NCBI GenBank assembly: GCA_029255685.2
Contig: CM055313.2
Span: 28,516,579 to 28,580,578, forward strand
Length of the DNA stretch: 64,000 bases
Direction: 5' to 3'
From: Silene conica
Lineage: Eukaryota; Streptophyta; Magnoliopsida; Caryophyllales; Caryophyllaceae
Positions 1 to 11,600 of this stretch are shown piece by piece (within the stretch, counting starts at the first letter, position 1; the number at the start of each line of letters is the position of its first letter). A program made the translations under genes and the position numbers. The notes below the pieces were generated by a model. It saw only the letters and a program-made list of their open reading frames with translations, was not told the DNA's origin and did not search any database.

Positions 1-436
1 TGGATAATTTTTCTAAGTGTAGAAATCAAATAAAATCTCTCACCCTAGCCGAAAAATCACAAGAAAAGAGAGAATTTTTCCAACCTCTAATTATATATTA
101 TAAGATAATATATACATACTATTTAGTAGTATTGAAAGAATATTCTAATAAGAAAGATTAGAATAAGTTTAAGGAGAAACCGGTTTTGTAACTAGCTTGT
201 TCAAGTCTCGGTTGATTGAGGGGTTGTCTTGGTGCATCCAAAGGAGGTATTCTAATTTGGGTACTCGGAGGATCATCCTTGCTACAATCTTGGACCGTGC
301 GTAAGGGTTCAATATCTCCTTATTTCCGCATATGTTAGCATGCATAAGATCATTTTAACTAGTGTATTAAAATATTAATTACAAGGTTTGTTAGTATGAC
401 TAAAATTAGTTTATGAGCAACTAATTAAACCCAACA
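1..436 (+). mobile_element. 3' part of a copia-type LTR inserted in CACTA-1
   Basis: The stretch ends in CCCAACA at 436, and the next base resumes a transposase coding frame, so 436 is read as the right end of an LTR. Its last 110 bases resemble the reverse complement of the Copia-A LTR terminus further right, sharing GCATGCATAAGAT, TATGACTAAA and the AACA ending. The left end and any internal region lie outside the window, so a solo LTR and a full element cannot be told apart. The identity as an LTR is inference from the terminal bases and this similarity. Confidence 0.6.
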
Positions 437-577
437 GAAGGATGGGAGGAAGTTGAAGAAGTAGTGAGAGTGCATGATGATGATGATGTTGACAATGAGG
501 ATGAGGATGAGGATGAGGATGAAGATGTTGGTGATGATGATGATGAAGATCAAGAAGATGATGAGGATGATGATTAA
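437..577 (+). pseudogene. Acidic C-terminal tail of a TNP2-like CACTA transposase
   Basis: An open frame runs from the LTR junction to a TAA at 575-577. It begins E-G-W-E-E-V-E-E and continues as an almost pure Asp/Glu stretch. CACTA TNP2 transposases often end in such acidic tails, and this one lies just upstream of the second CACTA gene, as expected. The catalytic part lies to the left of the LTR insertion or is lost. The insertion is within coding sequence, so this copy cannot make a full transposase. The assignment rests on composition and position and not on a catalytic motif. Confidence 0.6.
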
Positions 578-675
578 TTTGGTATATAATAGTTGTGCAA
601 TTTTACATCCATGCTTGATAGGTTTATTTTATGTTTTCTCTTTACCTACTAATATTTTCATTTATGTGATTGTAG

Positions 676-2270
676 ATGGCAGGAGGTCGAGGTAGACAGC
701 GAGGCAGTGGTAGTAGTCGCGCTAATACCTCATCCGTGCAAGAAGAAGAAGAACCAGTAGAAGAAGAGGTACAGATCGAGCCTGAAGTGGAGGAGGAGGA
801 TGACGATGGTGTACAGATTCAATACACCCAGGATGGTCGGATTATACTTGATCCGGCGGGACTATGGTAAGTGTTGTTGTTTATTAAATGTGTATTATTC
901 ATTTTTTAAAGTAATAAAATGATTTACTATATTTAACAATTTCTGTTACAGGTTTAGACATCAGACTCCTCGTCGAGGGGTAACTTCTAGCACAAAGGAG
1001 AGTCTGTTAGGTCCTGTGCCTACTTCTTGGACCAAAGCTAGTAGGCTCAAAAGGAAGCTTGGTTCAATGCATATCGGGTAATTGCATTAATTATAGTTGT
1101 TTTGTAATTATTTTAGTCAAATACTTAATATCGTTGTTTTTTAACTCATTAAGCTAACTACTACTTATATTTAATGATTTTTTTTGTGTAGCAATCTTTT
1201 TATTGGGCTCCTGAACATGAACCATCCGTCCTAAAGAGGTACCATGAAGTTGGTAAAACAAGATATAGAGACTATATCTACAAGATTTCTACAAGAAAGA
1301 AGGAACCGGAGCATCATTAAGGTACATATATATAAGTTTTGTCACTTATAAATACAAGAATTAATGAAATATCTTAATACTACTAACATACTTTTTAATT
1401 GTAGGTGAGAAATATCAGGATCTCATGAAGCAGCGCGAGACTCCCTAGTTCCAAGCCGTGTCCGCTCAAAAAAAGATCAACAAAAGAGGAGGGAAGAAAG
1501 ATGCAGAGGTCGAGCCTACTCATCACGATCATTTTTTACGCGTATTTTTAGTGTAAGTTTTGAATGAATACTTCTTTTTTGAATGAATGTACTATACTTC
1601 TTATATTAACAATTTTCTCTATTTAGGGAGGGAAGAAGAAGAAGGATAGCAGCAAGAAAGACAGCGGCAAGAAGACGATGATGACGGCCCCCGAACATTT
1701 CCTTGACACGCATTCGAAGGTCAACGAAAAGACGCAGAGAAGAATCTGGATCAAGGCGAAGGACAAAGAGTTATATGTAAGATAATTTCTCTCAACTAAT
1801 ATGATGTTTTTTTGTTAACTTCAATAATGATTGTTTTTGCTTAACTAATAATAGTTTTCTTAATGTTATAGGACACATATGAGGCAGAGAAAGAGGCCCA
1901 CCCTGAGCGGTCAGATAATGAAATTTGGTTTAAATTGGTGGATGGTTACAAGAAGGGTATGGTATATGGGAGTGGACAAGCTCATGGGGTATTTTTCAAG
2001 GAACCGGCTAGAAGGTCCTCATATGAGCCGCGACAAACCTACGAACCGGCTCTTGTAAGTCAATTGCAATCGCAACTTGACCAAGAAGGAGCCGCAAATG
2101 CGGAAAGAGATGAGGATATGCGGTTGATGAGAGAACGTCTTAAAGCCATGGAGACATATTTCTACTCTTGCAACCCCGGTTCACGGCCATTTAATGAAGA
2201 TCCTAACGATCCAAATGGAAAGGGAGGCGACGGTAGTGGAGCTAGCATGGTATTTCAAGTAGTTAATTAG
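676..2270 (+). pseudogene. CACTA-1 second gene (plant Ptta/En/Spm-type transposase-associated protein), damaged
   Basis: The gene begins at ATG 676 (MAGGRGRQRG), with a Ser/Arg/Gly-rich start and then a Glu-rich stretch. Exon 1 runs to 866 with donor GTAAGT. Exon 2 is 952-1078 (acceptor TTACAG, donor GTAATT) and exon 3 starts at 1192. Later exons lie near 1405-1550, 1627-1777 and 1872-2270. The last exon encodes the family-typical block with D-G-Y-K-K-G-M-V-Y-G-S-G and a coiled, Glu/Arg-rich C-terminus ending at 2270. Plant CACTA elements carry such a second gene, which is thought to bind the subterminal repeats. Damage is visible: a TAA at 1318-1320 at the end of exon 3 and a TAG at 1446-1448 in the next exon, unless splicing differs from what I infer. 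Exon borders after exon 2 are approximate. Confidence 0.7.
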
Positions 2271-2504
2271 TTTAGTAACTTAGGAAAAATTGTCGAACGT
2301 GGAGAATTATTAGTTTAGGTAACGGGTTCTTGTAATTTGATAATGGTTCTCTTTTTCTATAAAATGAGATTTGGTTGTTGTTTCATAGGGTGTTCGTCAC
2401 CAATTGCTGGTTACTTTCTGGTTGCAGGTGTACTGAATTTATTTCGCATTGGATTTGGCAGAAACGACATGAATTATCATGAAAAATGCCCAGGAATTTT
2501 GGCG

Positions 2505-2845
2505 ACTGACACGATGTGAATGGCGACGGAAATCAGTCGCCAAAACAGAGCAACAAAAACCAAAACACCTGGAAAGTCAGGGGCTTTGGCGACGGAATTG
2601 GCTAATTTGGCGACAGCCATTCAGTTGCCAAATTGGCGACTACCGTTATTCAATCGCTAATTTGGCGACTACCTCCTCAGTCGCCAAATTGTGACTATGG
2701 CAACTACCCTTTCAGTCGCCAAATTTGGCGACTGACATTAGTCGCCCGAGTTTTTTTGGCGACTAAAGTCTACGACGACCTTTTGGCGACTGTTTTCAGT
2801 CGCCAATATGTATTTGGCGACTGATTTCAGTCGCCAATTGATGTC
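2505..2845. repeat. CACTA-1 subterminal repeats
   Basis: At least ten copies of the core TTTGGCGACTGA or its complement occur in both orientations, with some degenerate. In CACTA elements such subterminal arrays are binding sites for the element's own DNA-binding protein. The array stops just before the terminal inverted repeat. Confidence 0.8.
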
Positions 2846-2854
2846 GCCCGTTTC

Positions 2855-2870
2855 AGAAATCGTTGTAGTG
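2855..2870 (-). repeat. CACTA-1 right terminal inverted repeat
   Basis: On the minus strand this reads CACTACAACGATTTCT. It is followed directly by satellite sequence on the plus side. Only one end is in the window, so the inverted partner is not seen. Confidence 0.75.
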
Positions 2871-4785
2871 ATACACTTCAATTTGAACCGTTTCGCGTGA
2901 TCGTCGCGAGCCTTTTTTTTTGCCGGTTTTCATATCACGTGTCTCAAACCACACTATGAGGTATCTAATTCGATTCTAGACCCAAAAAACAACTATAACA
3001 CGGTTTTATACGATCGTGCGATTATCGCCTGAAACTAGTTTATTGTACTGACAACGTCAAATATCTTCCGTTGGTTTTGAAATTTTGTGTGCCCACTTCA
3101 TTTGACTCGATCAACCATCCGTGTGATTTTCGGACATTTTTGTTCCGGTACCTCAGGAGCTTAAAAAACGGGTATTATACACTTCAATTTGAGGTATATT
3201 ATTCATCCAAAGTCCCAACGTAAGGTATATTATTCGATTCTAGACCCAAACAAACTATATAACTCGCTTTTCTACGATCCTCCGATTACCGACCGAAACT
3301 AGTTCACAGTGTAACGGCAACGTCAAATGTCTTCCTTTGGTTGTGAAATTTTTTGTGTCCATTTTATCTGACTCGATTAAGCATCCGTGCGCTTTTCAGA
3401 AACTTTTGTTCAGAGAGCTCAGAGACCTAAAAAACGCGTATTATACACTTCAATTTGATCATTTTCGAGTGGTCGTAGCGAGCCATTTTTTCCTGCTGGT
3501 TTTCTTACCACGTGTCCGAAGTCGCATATTAAGATATCTTATTCGATTCTAAACCCAAAAAACAACTATAACTCGGTTTTATACGATCGGCCGAATATCG
3601 TTCGAAACTAGTTTATAGTGTACCGGCAACGTGAAATGTCTTCAGGTGGTTTTGAAATTTTTTGTGCTCGTTTTAACTGACTTGATCAATCATCCATTTG
3701 ATTTTCGGACAATTTTGTTCCGGGAGCTCAGAGGCCAAAAAACGTATATTATACACTTTAATTTGAGTTGTTTCGGGTTGTCGTAGAGGGCCTTTTTGTC
3801 TCATGAGGTATTTTATTCGATTCTAGGATAAAAAAGATCTATAACTCGCTTTCATACGATCGTCCGATTATCGGCTGAAACTAGTTTATAGTGTACCGGT
3901 AACGTCAAATGTTTTCTGTTGGTTTCGAATTTTTTTCGCCAGCTTTATCTGACTCGACCAACCATCCATTTAATTTTCGAACATTTTTTTCCAGGGAGCT
4001 CAAAGGCCTAAAAAACGTATATTATACACTTCAAATTGAGCCGTTTTGGGTGGTCGTAATGGGCCATTTTTTTTATGTCCATTTTTTTACCATTTGTTCG
4101 AAGTCGCATCATGAGATATCATATTCTATTCTAAACCCAAAAAACAACTATAACTCGCTTTTATACGATCGTCCAAATATCGCCGAAATTAGTTTATAGA
4201 GTACCGTCAACATCAAATGTTGTCCGTTAGTTATGAATTTTTTTCTTCCCGCTTTTATCCGACTCGATTAACCATCCGTCAGATTTTCGGACATTTTTGT
4301 TCCAGGAGCTTGGGGGCCTAAAAAACGTGTATTATACATTTTAATTTGTGTCGTTTCCGGCGGTCTTAGCGGGCCATTATTCCTACCGGTTTTCATACCA
4401 GTGTCTGAAGTAGCATCATGAGGTATCATATTCGATTCTAGACCCAAAAAACAACTATAACTCGCTCTTATACGATTATCCGATTATCGACCGATACAAG
4501 TTTATAGTGTACCGACAATGTCAAATGTTTTCCGTTGGTTTTGAAACTTATTGTGACCACTTTATATGACTCGATCAATGATCCTTGTGATTTTCGGACA
4601 TTTTTGTTGCGAGAGTTTAGAGGCCTTAAAAACGTGTATTATACACTTCAATTTGAGCCGTTTCGGGTTGTCGTAGAGGGCCATTTGTTTTGCCGAATTT
4701 CAAATCACGTATCCGAAGTCGCCTCATGACGTATCTTATTCGATTCTATGCCCTAAAATGATCTATAACACTCTTTTATACGATC
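2871..4785. repeat. Satellite block A, ~308-bp monomers
   Basis: The landmark CTAGTTTATAGTGTACCGGC (with variants) recurs near 3038, 3299, 3607, 3880, 4189 and 4497, a spacing of about 308 bp with two shortened units (261 and 273 bp). Each unit also holds TTTTCGGACATTTTTGTTCC, TATTATACACTTCAATTTG and TATACGATCGTCCGATTATC. Short reading frames inside are by-products of the repeat. The last five bases, CGATC at 4781-4785, are duplicated at 46110-46114 on the far side of gypsy-1. Confidence 0.95.
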
Positions 4786-5319
4786 TTTAAAACGCCTCGC
4801 GAAAGAGGAAAAATAAAACACACAAAGTACTAAAAATGCAGCAGAATTAAAACTTTTTAATCATAAACCTCATGCGAGGTGAAATAAAACTGAAACAGAA
4901 ACTGATATAAACAAAAATAGATAAGTATAACAGTTCTAAGTACGAAAAACAAATATATACAAAGCCTGGGATGGAACATCCCTACAGGCACCAAACACGA
5001 AATGTATCAAAACTAAGAGTCTAGCTAATCGATGAAGTGTAAGTCATATGATGGAAGGATCATCACTCGCTAGCTCTCAAGTGAACCCCGTCCAATCCTG
5101 CATGTACCTACATACATGAAAACATGTATGCCACAATCAGTGGGGAGTGACTAGAGTTCTCCTAGCCACCTTTTGTAACGACACGTAACAAGTAAAGCAA
5201 ACAGAATACTCCAGCATATATAAACATGTGAAGTATAACAATATCTCAATAACTGATCATCAACTATTATGCAATCACTAATGCACGGCTCTCAACCAAC
5301 TTCATAAACCGTTTGGAAG

Positions 5320-5360
5320 GAGAGCCGGTTTCCCTACTGGTTACCCAGTCGGGGGGTCTT
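5320..5360. repeat. Structured LTR motif, copy 1 (CTGG-TTAC-CCAG hairpin)
   Basis: The motif is GAGCCGGTTTCCCT, then ACTGG-TTAC-CCAGT, then CGGGGGGTCT. The inner five-base arms are complementary. The same frame with different, still complementary arms occurs at 6113-6153 and in the gypsy-2 LTR at 24684-24724. Its function is unknown. Confidence 0.75.
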
Positions 5361-5514
5361 TCAGTCCAACTATTTATGAAACCGATCAAAGAGTCATCCA
5401 ATGCCTTGGATGAACAAACTATAACTCAAGTACATAATCATTAACCTCATCATGCATATCTGACACTGTACCAATCTCAAGGCAAGCAGATATAAAACAA
5501 ACACTAGTAATGGT

Positions 5515-6003
5515 CCAGAGATGAACTTAACACATATCCCACTACCAAACAATGTCGGGTCCAGAGGTGAACTTAACACATATCCCAACATGCAATTCAA
5601 GTAAAGGGGCCAGAGGTGAACTTAACACATATCCTTATACATACAATTCAAGAAAATGGTCCAGAGGTGAACTTAACACATATCCCTAATCATCCATAAG
5701 CAAAGGGTCCAGAGGTGAACTTAACACATATCCCAATGCTACAAACAAGTATTGGGTCCAGAGGTGAACTTAACACATATCCCAATACACAGCTTTCGCA
5801 TACTGGGTCCAGAGGTGAACTTAACACATATCCCGTGCACGACAACCGATCACGCGTCAGTTCCAGAGGTGAACTTAACACATATCCTGACACGCCACAA
5901 GCAAAACACGTAACGGGTCCAGAGGTGAACTTAACACATATCCCATCACGCGACATACAAAACACGTAATGGGTCCAGAGGTAAACTTAACACATATCCC
6001 ATC
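5515..6003. repeat. Gypsy-1 LTR minisatellite: ~10 units with complementary arms
   Basis: A core of about 24 bases, starting TCCAGAGGTGAACTTAAC and ending CACATAT, repeats ten times at intervals of about 46-59 bp. It is usually preceded by GGG and followed by CCC. Beyond these the flanking bases differ between units but often remain complementary: GTATTGGG/CCCAATAC around the sixth unit, GTCAG/CTGAC around the eighth, ATGGG/CCCAT around the tenth. The other LTR carries the same array at 43811-44303. Confidence 0.85.
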
Positions 6004-6112
6004 ACGCGACATACAACTCAACCATTAACATCCAAAGATAGAAACTAACCTATAGCTCTAACTTCTTAAACCACTAAACAACACTTAATTGATCCCGGGA
6101 ACTAAGACGAGG

Positions 6113-6153
6113 GAGAGCCGGTTTCCCTTTCGGTTACCCGACCGGGGGGTCTC
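6113..6153. repeat. Structured LTR motif, copy 2 (TCGG-TTAC-CCGA hairpin)
   Basis: The frame is GAGAGCCGGTTTCCCTT, then TCGG-TTAC-CCGA, then CCGGGGGGTCTC. The inner arms differ from copy 1 but pair again. It lies just before the GC-rich hairpin array. The counterpart in the right LTR (44414-44453) reads TCGG/ACGA, one base off. Confidence 0.75.
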
Positions 6154-6295
6154 TATCCTCACTCTATTCCCGTACCCAATATAGTGTCGCCCATCCTCCG
6201 GGGACCTCAAACACTTATCAAAGGTACAAGAAACGAGCTTCAATCAAAACCGAACAAGCCTTTGAAAGTTAAAAACAAAACAATGGGAACAGGGG

Positions 6296-6682
6296 CTCTC
6301 AGCCGGTCCCAAACCGTCTGCCGGTCCACCGGCTGGGAGTCGCTTCCCATGTCAAACCATCGGCTGAAAAACAAGAGAGGAGGCTCTCAGCCGGTGGACC
6401 GTCCGCCGGCTAGCCGGCTGGGAGTCCCTTCCCCCAAGCCAAACTTCAAACTTACAACACGAGGAGTGACTCTGAGCCGGTGTACCGGCTGCCGGCCTGC
6501 CGGCTGAGAGTCACTTCCCATGCTATTTTCAAAACCTGAAAACCACAATAAGGATCCTGAGCCGGTCGACCGGCGGCCGACTGACCGGCTCAGAAACCTT
6601 TCTCAATTTCTGAAAAATCAAAATTCCAACACAGTGACTCTGAGCCGGCCGACCGGCTGCCGGTCAGCCTGCCGGCTCAGAG
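6296..6682. repeat. Gypsy-1 LTR GC-rich hairpin array, five hairpins
   Basis: Five inverted repeats with arms of 11-15 bases enclose CCGGC-rich loops. Arm positions are 6296-6306/6329-6339, 6384-6394/6414-6424, 6466-6480/6500-6514, 6557-6567/6583-6593 and 6638-6649/6671-6682. Arm sequences alternate between CTCTCAGCCGG with CCGGCTGGGAG and CTCTGAGCCGG with CCGGCTCAGAG, so a C-G pair is replaced by a G-C pair. The translated frame across this region is a by-product. Confidence 0.85.
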
Positions 6683-7322
6683 GCCGCTGTACGCAAAATC
6701 GACAATTCTCTAACAAATGCAATTCAACTCAAATCGATCCCAAACCTCTAAATTAACAACAACAATGTTTACCCATCATCACAAATCAACCAATAACACT
6801 ATCTATCAGCAATTAAACCACAAAACAATCCTCAAAACGATTATTAAATGTATCCGTCGCAAGCATGAAATTTCTGAAAATAACTTAAAAGCATGTGAAA
6901 CATCAACAAGGCATGTAAACATTATATACACACACACTCCTAGCATGATTCTAAGTCAATTGATCATAAACCTCAATCAAAATCAGAAACAATAACAAGA
7001 ACACAACAAAACGTGCTATTTTAACAAAAAGGCCGAGTTACTCGTAATCGTCACCTTAAATGGAATCCCGCTCAAAGCTCCTCCTCTATGATGAAGCTAT
7101 CCAGGTCCGGGTCCTCTAAGCCTTCACCTATATCACGAAAACGAGTTTTAAGGACTGAAATGCGAATCTTACAAAAACAGTCCAATTTTCGAGTGAAAGG
7201 AAATGAAAAACGGAAGTGATGCAAATTCGACGAGGATTCCGAAAATGTTATTATTACTTCGATTTGATGAACGGATGAAGAAGAAAAATGGAAAAGATTA
7301 TGAAGAATTATGGGGAGGTTTT

Positions 7323-8618
7323 TGTTGGAAACTAAGTTCCTGATTTTATACTCAAATCTAATGTGAGTTTAATTTAGTTAAGTTTAGTCATAAAACTTAA
7401 TTAGATCTTATGCATGCATGATGATATCATAAGATGTAATGGTCCTTACATTGGTTTTAGAAGGTTTATACTCAATAATCACCTATTATTTGAGTCTTCA
7501 ATTAACCGAAATCCTCTTGTAACGATCTAACAAAAATCGTCTCCTAAAGGTGCGTATCAAGGACCCGATCTCAAACCAAAACAATTTTTGTTACTAGAAA
7601 AATTGAATTAGTAACTAGAAATAGTAATAATATTACTCTTAATATTATTAGTATATGAAATGATTTATTTCATTTAGAAGACTATTTCTAAGAGAAATAA
7701 GGAGAATAATATGTTGTAGTATTGCGTGGATGAATGAACAAAACCACCAACATCAAGACTCATTTGCATGTAGTGTATGGTGTAGTATATAAGGGCAACA
7801 CAAGCTTCTTTGCTCATGGTTTACACGTCCCATATGGCTACACAAGGCCAATGCATGGCTTCTTACACTTATGACAAAAGTACACAAGATGCCTTACACC
7901 TATGTCTTACACAAAGACTAGGTTGTGTAAGCTTTGTCATAATAGGTTTCAAACAACACACAACCCACTTACAAACATTGTTTACACGGTTTACATATGA
8001 TAAAATGGACTCCATTTTATCTTTGTCAATTGTGTTATTTTGTAATATGTCAAACATGTCTCGTAACACATGAACCAATTTGTTAATTATGCAATTTTAA
8101 CTCTTTAAAATTCATAATTTACAATTTTATAACATTTAAATAATCTCTCTAGTAATTCGAAATTACCATCTCATAAAAATGTAATATCATAATTTTAATT
8201 ACAACTCTTTGTAATTTTATGATCAACCGTGTTAATTCTCAATTTAATCGTTTCCCAAACGAATAAATAAAATCCGTGTAACAAAAAAAATTTTATTACT
8301 TTGACAATTATTATTATAATCCCATTACAATAATTTTCGTCACGTAAAATCATTTCCAAATTTCTAGTTATTAATTAATTCGTATCCAATACAATATTAA
8401 TTAATTATTCCATTGAGACGGAATTCCCTAAAGCTATGACCTTAAGGGATCAACTGATCACCACCATCATATGACGATAATGTCAAACTCTAGACAGCCA
8501 ATCATTATCGGTAAATGTTGATCAGTTGACTTTAAAAGAGTAACACTCCCAGTTGTGTTTCATTCATATGAGTTTTAATTATGTCAACACACTATTGTCA
8601 AGGACACTTCCTCCAACA
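7323..8618 (-). repeat. Copia-A left LTR (3' LTR)
   Basis: This LTR is 1296 bp, starting TGTTGGAAAC and ending CTCCAACA. It matches 14975-16271 almost base for base. An 87-residue open frame inside is present in both copies and is not a supported gene. Confidence 0.93.
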
Positions 8619-11600
8619 ATCTCCCACTTGTCCGAGACAAGTGTGTGTCACCAATTCTCTTGCCCTATTACTATCTCCCACTCAATGCATGGCGTCCTCT
8701 CAGGTCGTGCCGGCAATTGATTAAAATCTAGAGTGGTTTATCTCGATCTGGAGTTATAACTACTAACCGGAATTATCTACCATAGATACCTTTCGAGCGT
8801 GGCCACGCATTTCTAGTTATTATTCTCCTCGAGTGGCCTAGAGATATTTATCAACCCTGACAAGGGGTGGACAATTCCTAACCGACTTATTCCTTCCGGC
8901 TGGCCACAGCCCATCATAACCCAAAATATGTCCTTATAAACCCCAGTTACGAAGGTGTTAGGACATAGATCAAAGTTAATCTGAAAACTATGCCACCTCA
9001 GAGAACAGTCATTAGTCCAAGAACTGACTCATGTGAAACACGATAGATGCTCCCGCCACGACCAGGCAGTCTTTTAATAAAGAGTACGCCAGAGCTCTAT
9101 CAACGGTCATTAGCCCGGCAAATGTATCTTAACATGTCTATGCCTAGGTGATCGATTAGTCATCCCGTATGACTCTATGGCAATCGAACTTGCCATCAAT
9201 CGCATCACACATCCGGTTGCATTGAGATGTCACCTCACTTAAGCAACTAGGGGCGAGGTCATGATAATTCAATTCACTTTAATGAGGTCCAATATGGTCT
9301 TACCATCCCATTTGATTATGACATGACCTGGGGTGAGTTATAAATAACTCAAATGATGAATGCATTATCACATATGTAAAATTGATGTCATATCAATTAC
9401 TACATAATCTATAATTCATACTTGTATAGTATTACATCTCAACTCAATTGAAATGACATGATTTATCATGTCAAGCCTATAATAAGGCCTTTGGTTAGTA
9501 AGCCTTAACAACTTTAGTGCTTCACATAACCTTACTATAATTTCCCTTGGTTATGCATAATCTCATTATGCTAACCTTACGAGTACTTGTCTTGATCCAT
9601 ATCTAGATACAAGCTTTCTAACAATAGAATAGCTCCCACTGTTTTCACAGTGTCTGAGAGACTCTTCCCTCTATTATGTCTCATAGATATAAGTGTACTC
9701 ATATTTGTTGAATACCTTCATTGTTCTACTGTCTAGAATAATTTAACAGATTTCTTCCTTTATGATTGTAGTCAAAAATGGTTCTCTAACCATCCATATG
9801 TGTTCTGAACATGGTATTGTGCAACTCTTTGCAAATTAAACCAATGAAATATCCAAACATTTAGCTTCATCCTTTTAGTACTTATTCAGTAGTGTTTGAT
9901 GAACTATATGGCTACACATAGAGATTTCTCTCCAAATTCGATTTGTAACATTTCGTCATACTCCAAGTATACGAAGTTTGATAATGGTAATACATCTTAG
10001 CGTAAAGAATTGATCCTGCAATGGAAGCATGTGGATTCAATTTCTATAGTTCAAAACATTTGAACTTACCCTTATTCTTATCGACATAAGAATATGTACT
10101 TATACGCTAATATCCATTAATAGGATATCCTAGTGATGTATTTATTCTTTTACAAGTCTTTATCATTCATAATGATCTTTATCATTTATAATGATCAACA
10201 TGTCACATTCATGTAAGACTAGAGACATAACTTTACTCCCACTAAACTTCATGTATAAACATAACTTCTTGACTTTCAAGAAAATGCTTATCACATGATC
10301 AAAATAAAGAATTCAACCTTTTGACATTTCCCCTTTAGGATAGTTGCGATTTTACCAAGGTCATACATGATGACTTTTAAAATCCAACATGTCCAAATAT
10401 TTGAACTCGAAGCCATGTTATTGCGTGGAAAACTCTTTGCCACCAATTTATCTAATTCAACTCTTGTCATCCTTTCTTAGGATAATTGTGATTTTCAAAA
10501 CTCATCGTAGATGATTTTAAAATCCAACAACATTATTTGATCCGATTTTAATATAGATCCGTTGTTGCGTGCGAAACCCTTTCCACCAATCAACTGAGCT
10601 ATTTCGGATTCAGGTAGAGTCTAAACTAAATAAAGCATTTATACAAGTTACAAGTTCGTTGCACTAAGAAGACAACATTACACTCGTCAACTTAATTTTC
10701 GAATGAAATTTCCACTTATCTCAACTAGGAAGAACATTTTCCTATTGCATCATACTGAAATTGTGGCTCTATAATAATATCTCCCACTCTGTCTAAAAGA
10801 AATAATCCTTCTTTCTTTATAGACAGCATCATGAGCCACAAACTTTTTGTTCTCATGATCATATAGGAAAAATTGTCATTCGAAATAGGCTACAACTTAG
10901 GCACCTTGCCTATTCATATCTCATATGACTTGTATGCCCATGCTTTATGACATAGCGGAAAAAATAAATGCTCGACAAAATCGGAATAGAACGTAACTCC
11001 CACTCAATTGTAAAGATTTAATCATATCTCATATGATTCAATATTACTTTTTCGCGCATTTTATAAACGTGCTTACGAAAGTAAACTTGTGATACTTTAT
11101 CACAATCTATTTGGTGTAAATTACTAGGCTTAATTAGATCATTATCTAATTCCAAGAACATCTTCTCGAGCCAATGCACAACATTCTCAACGTGAATTTC
11201 TTGTGCGTTAATTTCCTCAATTGAAGAATTAAAATATCTTTCAAGATTTGAAATTTCACTCACCTACACACCTTAAAGTGTTTATAGGGTGAATGACTTG
11301 CTTTGAATGCAAGATTCGCATAATCCATGAGATTCCTAACCTCAAATGCGACTTTCAATCGAGTAATGATGGAAAAATTTGGGGCACCAACTAGAATTTA
11401 GGGTACATATGACATTTCCACCTTAGTTTTGGAATATAATTACCTTGATTCGTATGGCCTAACCATGAACCAATTCGTGGTAACATTGAGTACAACATTT
11501 GTTTCAATTGCATAATGGTAAAACTTTTACCTTTTAAAACTCAAATTATATTTAGAGATGATGTACATAATAACTATTATTTGTGTATTACTCTAAATCC

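Larger units (their letters stand above)
437..2870 (+). mobile_element. CACTA-1: 3' portion of a CACTA (En/Spm) transposon
   Basis: The right end reads ...CGTTGTAGTG at 2870, whose complement is CACTACAACG, the CACTA terminal signature. Inside it are clustered copies of a GGCGACTGA / CAGTCGCC subterminal motif. Upstream come the acidic end of a TNP2-like transposase and a second multi-exon gene, the usual CACTA gene order. Immediately after 2870 the satellite monomer resumes (ATACACTTCAATTTG), so the element inserted into the satellite. The 5' end is outside the window and the TSD cannot be checked. Confidence 0.85.

Noticed and set aside
474..695. Met-rich frame M-M-M-M-M-L-T-M-R-M
   Set aside because: It is the +1 shadow of the Asp/Glu-coding GAT/GAG run of the transposase tail.
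3337..4729. Several 60-96-codon open frames in the satellite with a common M-V-L-K-F-F-V start
   Set aside because: They recur once per monomer, vary in frame and end at random stops. They follow the repeat, not a gene.
5515..6003. Repeat-spacer layout resembling a CRISPR array
   Set aside because: It lies in both LTRs of a plant retrotransposon, spacers are short and irregular, and there are no cas genes. The flanks pair with each other, which fits stem-loops better.
6184..6756. Pro/Arg-rich frames over the GC hairpin array, longer in the right LTR (44485-45057)
   Set aside because: They arise from the inverted repeats, are broken in one LTR and lack any domain.
7810..8078. 87-codon frame in the Copia-A LTR and its antisense partner
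   Set aside because: Present in both LTRs by duplication, with no family features. LTR sequence explains it.
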